In this document: positions 5,517 through 5,578 of the stretch, piece after piece
Layout of the letters: each line of letters opens with the position of its first letter
How positions within the stretch are numbered: position 1 is the stretch's first letter
Assembly: GCA_029986975.1 (NCBI GenBank)
Contig: DALTWR010000070.1
Coordinates: 1-5,578, forward strand
Origin: Methanocorpusculum sp.
Lineage (GTDB): Archaea > Halobacteriota > Methanomicrobia > Methanomicrobiales > Methanocorpusculaceae
Direction of reading: 5' to 3'
DNA: 5,578 bases
Program-made: the position numbers and the translations under genes
The notes under the pieces: model-generated
Database searches by the model: none
What the model saw: the letters and a program-made list of their open reading frames with translations, nothing else
Told to the model about the DNA's origin: nothing

Positions 5517-5578
5517 TGGGGCCGCTGAGATTCGAACTCAGGTCACTACGTCCCGAACGTAATAGGATGGTCCAGGCT
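5517..5578 (-). tRNA. tRNA-Pro (anticodon CGG), 3' part; 5' end outside window
   Basis: On the minus strand the T arm is CTGAG-TTCGAAT-CTCAG, followed by the acceptor strand CGGCCCC and discriminator A at 5517. The anticodon stem TTACG/CGTAG (one G-T pair) closes the loop TTCGGGA. This puts U at position 33, CGG at 34-36 (bases 5555-5553) and G at 37, as expected for a proline tRNA reading CCG. The CGGCCCC acceptor strand predicts GGGGCCG at the missing 5' end, a typical archaeal tRNA-Pro acceptor. Roughly the first 13 bases lie beyond the window. CCA is not encoded; a run of seven Ts follows directly (5516-5510). No intron is visible in the part present. Confidence 0.9.

Overview
The window looks like chromosomal DNA from a methanogenic archaeon. 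The archaeal markers are rpoK (RNA polymerase subunit K), archaeal-type ribosomal protein S2 and archaeal enolase in the classic rpoK-eno-rpsB order, a proline tRNA without an encoded CCA end, and TATA-type promoters with little or no leader. From memory of the protein style I would place it in the Methanomicrobiales, near Methanocorpusculum; this is inference, not a database match.

Layout from left to right: (1) 1-835, plus strand, the C-terminal half of a phospholipase-D-type cardiolipin synthase, cut by the window edge and followed by a T8 tract. (2) 869-2045, minus strand, a two-gene unit: a small DGC-type cysteine protein (putative zinc binding) followed after 7 nt by a PHP-domain metal-dependent phosphoesterase. 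(3) 2046-2154, a divergent promoter region with a TATA-like element readable on both strands and a perfect 14-bp palindrome. (4) 2155-2792, plus strand, a complete MntA/HepT (nucleotidyltransferase/HEPN) toxin-antitoxin pair joined by an ATGA overlap and visibly AT-richer than the housekeeping genes. (5) 2793-2848, a convergent gap holding a strong interrupted hairpin. (6) 2849-3358, minus strand, a WrbA-like flavodoxin-fold protein with its own TATA box and apparently no leader. (7) 3462-5479, minus strand, the housekeeping block rpoK-eno-rpsB. The genes within it are separated by a single base, and Shine-Dalgarno motifs lie inside the end of the preceding gene; a hairpin plus T-rich tract follows rpsB. 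(8) 5517-5578, minus strand, the 3' part of tRNA-Pro(CGG), only 37 nt before rpoK.

Functionally, the right third serves transcription (RpoK), glycolysis/gluconeogenesis (enolase) and translation (S2, tRNA-Pro). The middle is an accessory module, a type VII-like toxin-antitoxin pair inserted between two minus-strand units. The left holds lipid synthesis and an uncharacterised DGC/PHP pair. No gene-free stretch exceeds 300 bases. I saw no CRISPR array, insertion sequence or attachment site. I do not see a clearly undescribed system. The best candidates for a second look are the DGC-PHP pair with its divergent control region facing the toxin-antitoxin module, and the tRNA-to-rpoK junction.
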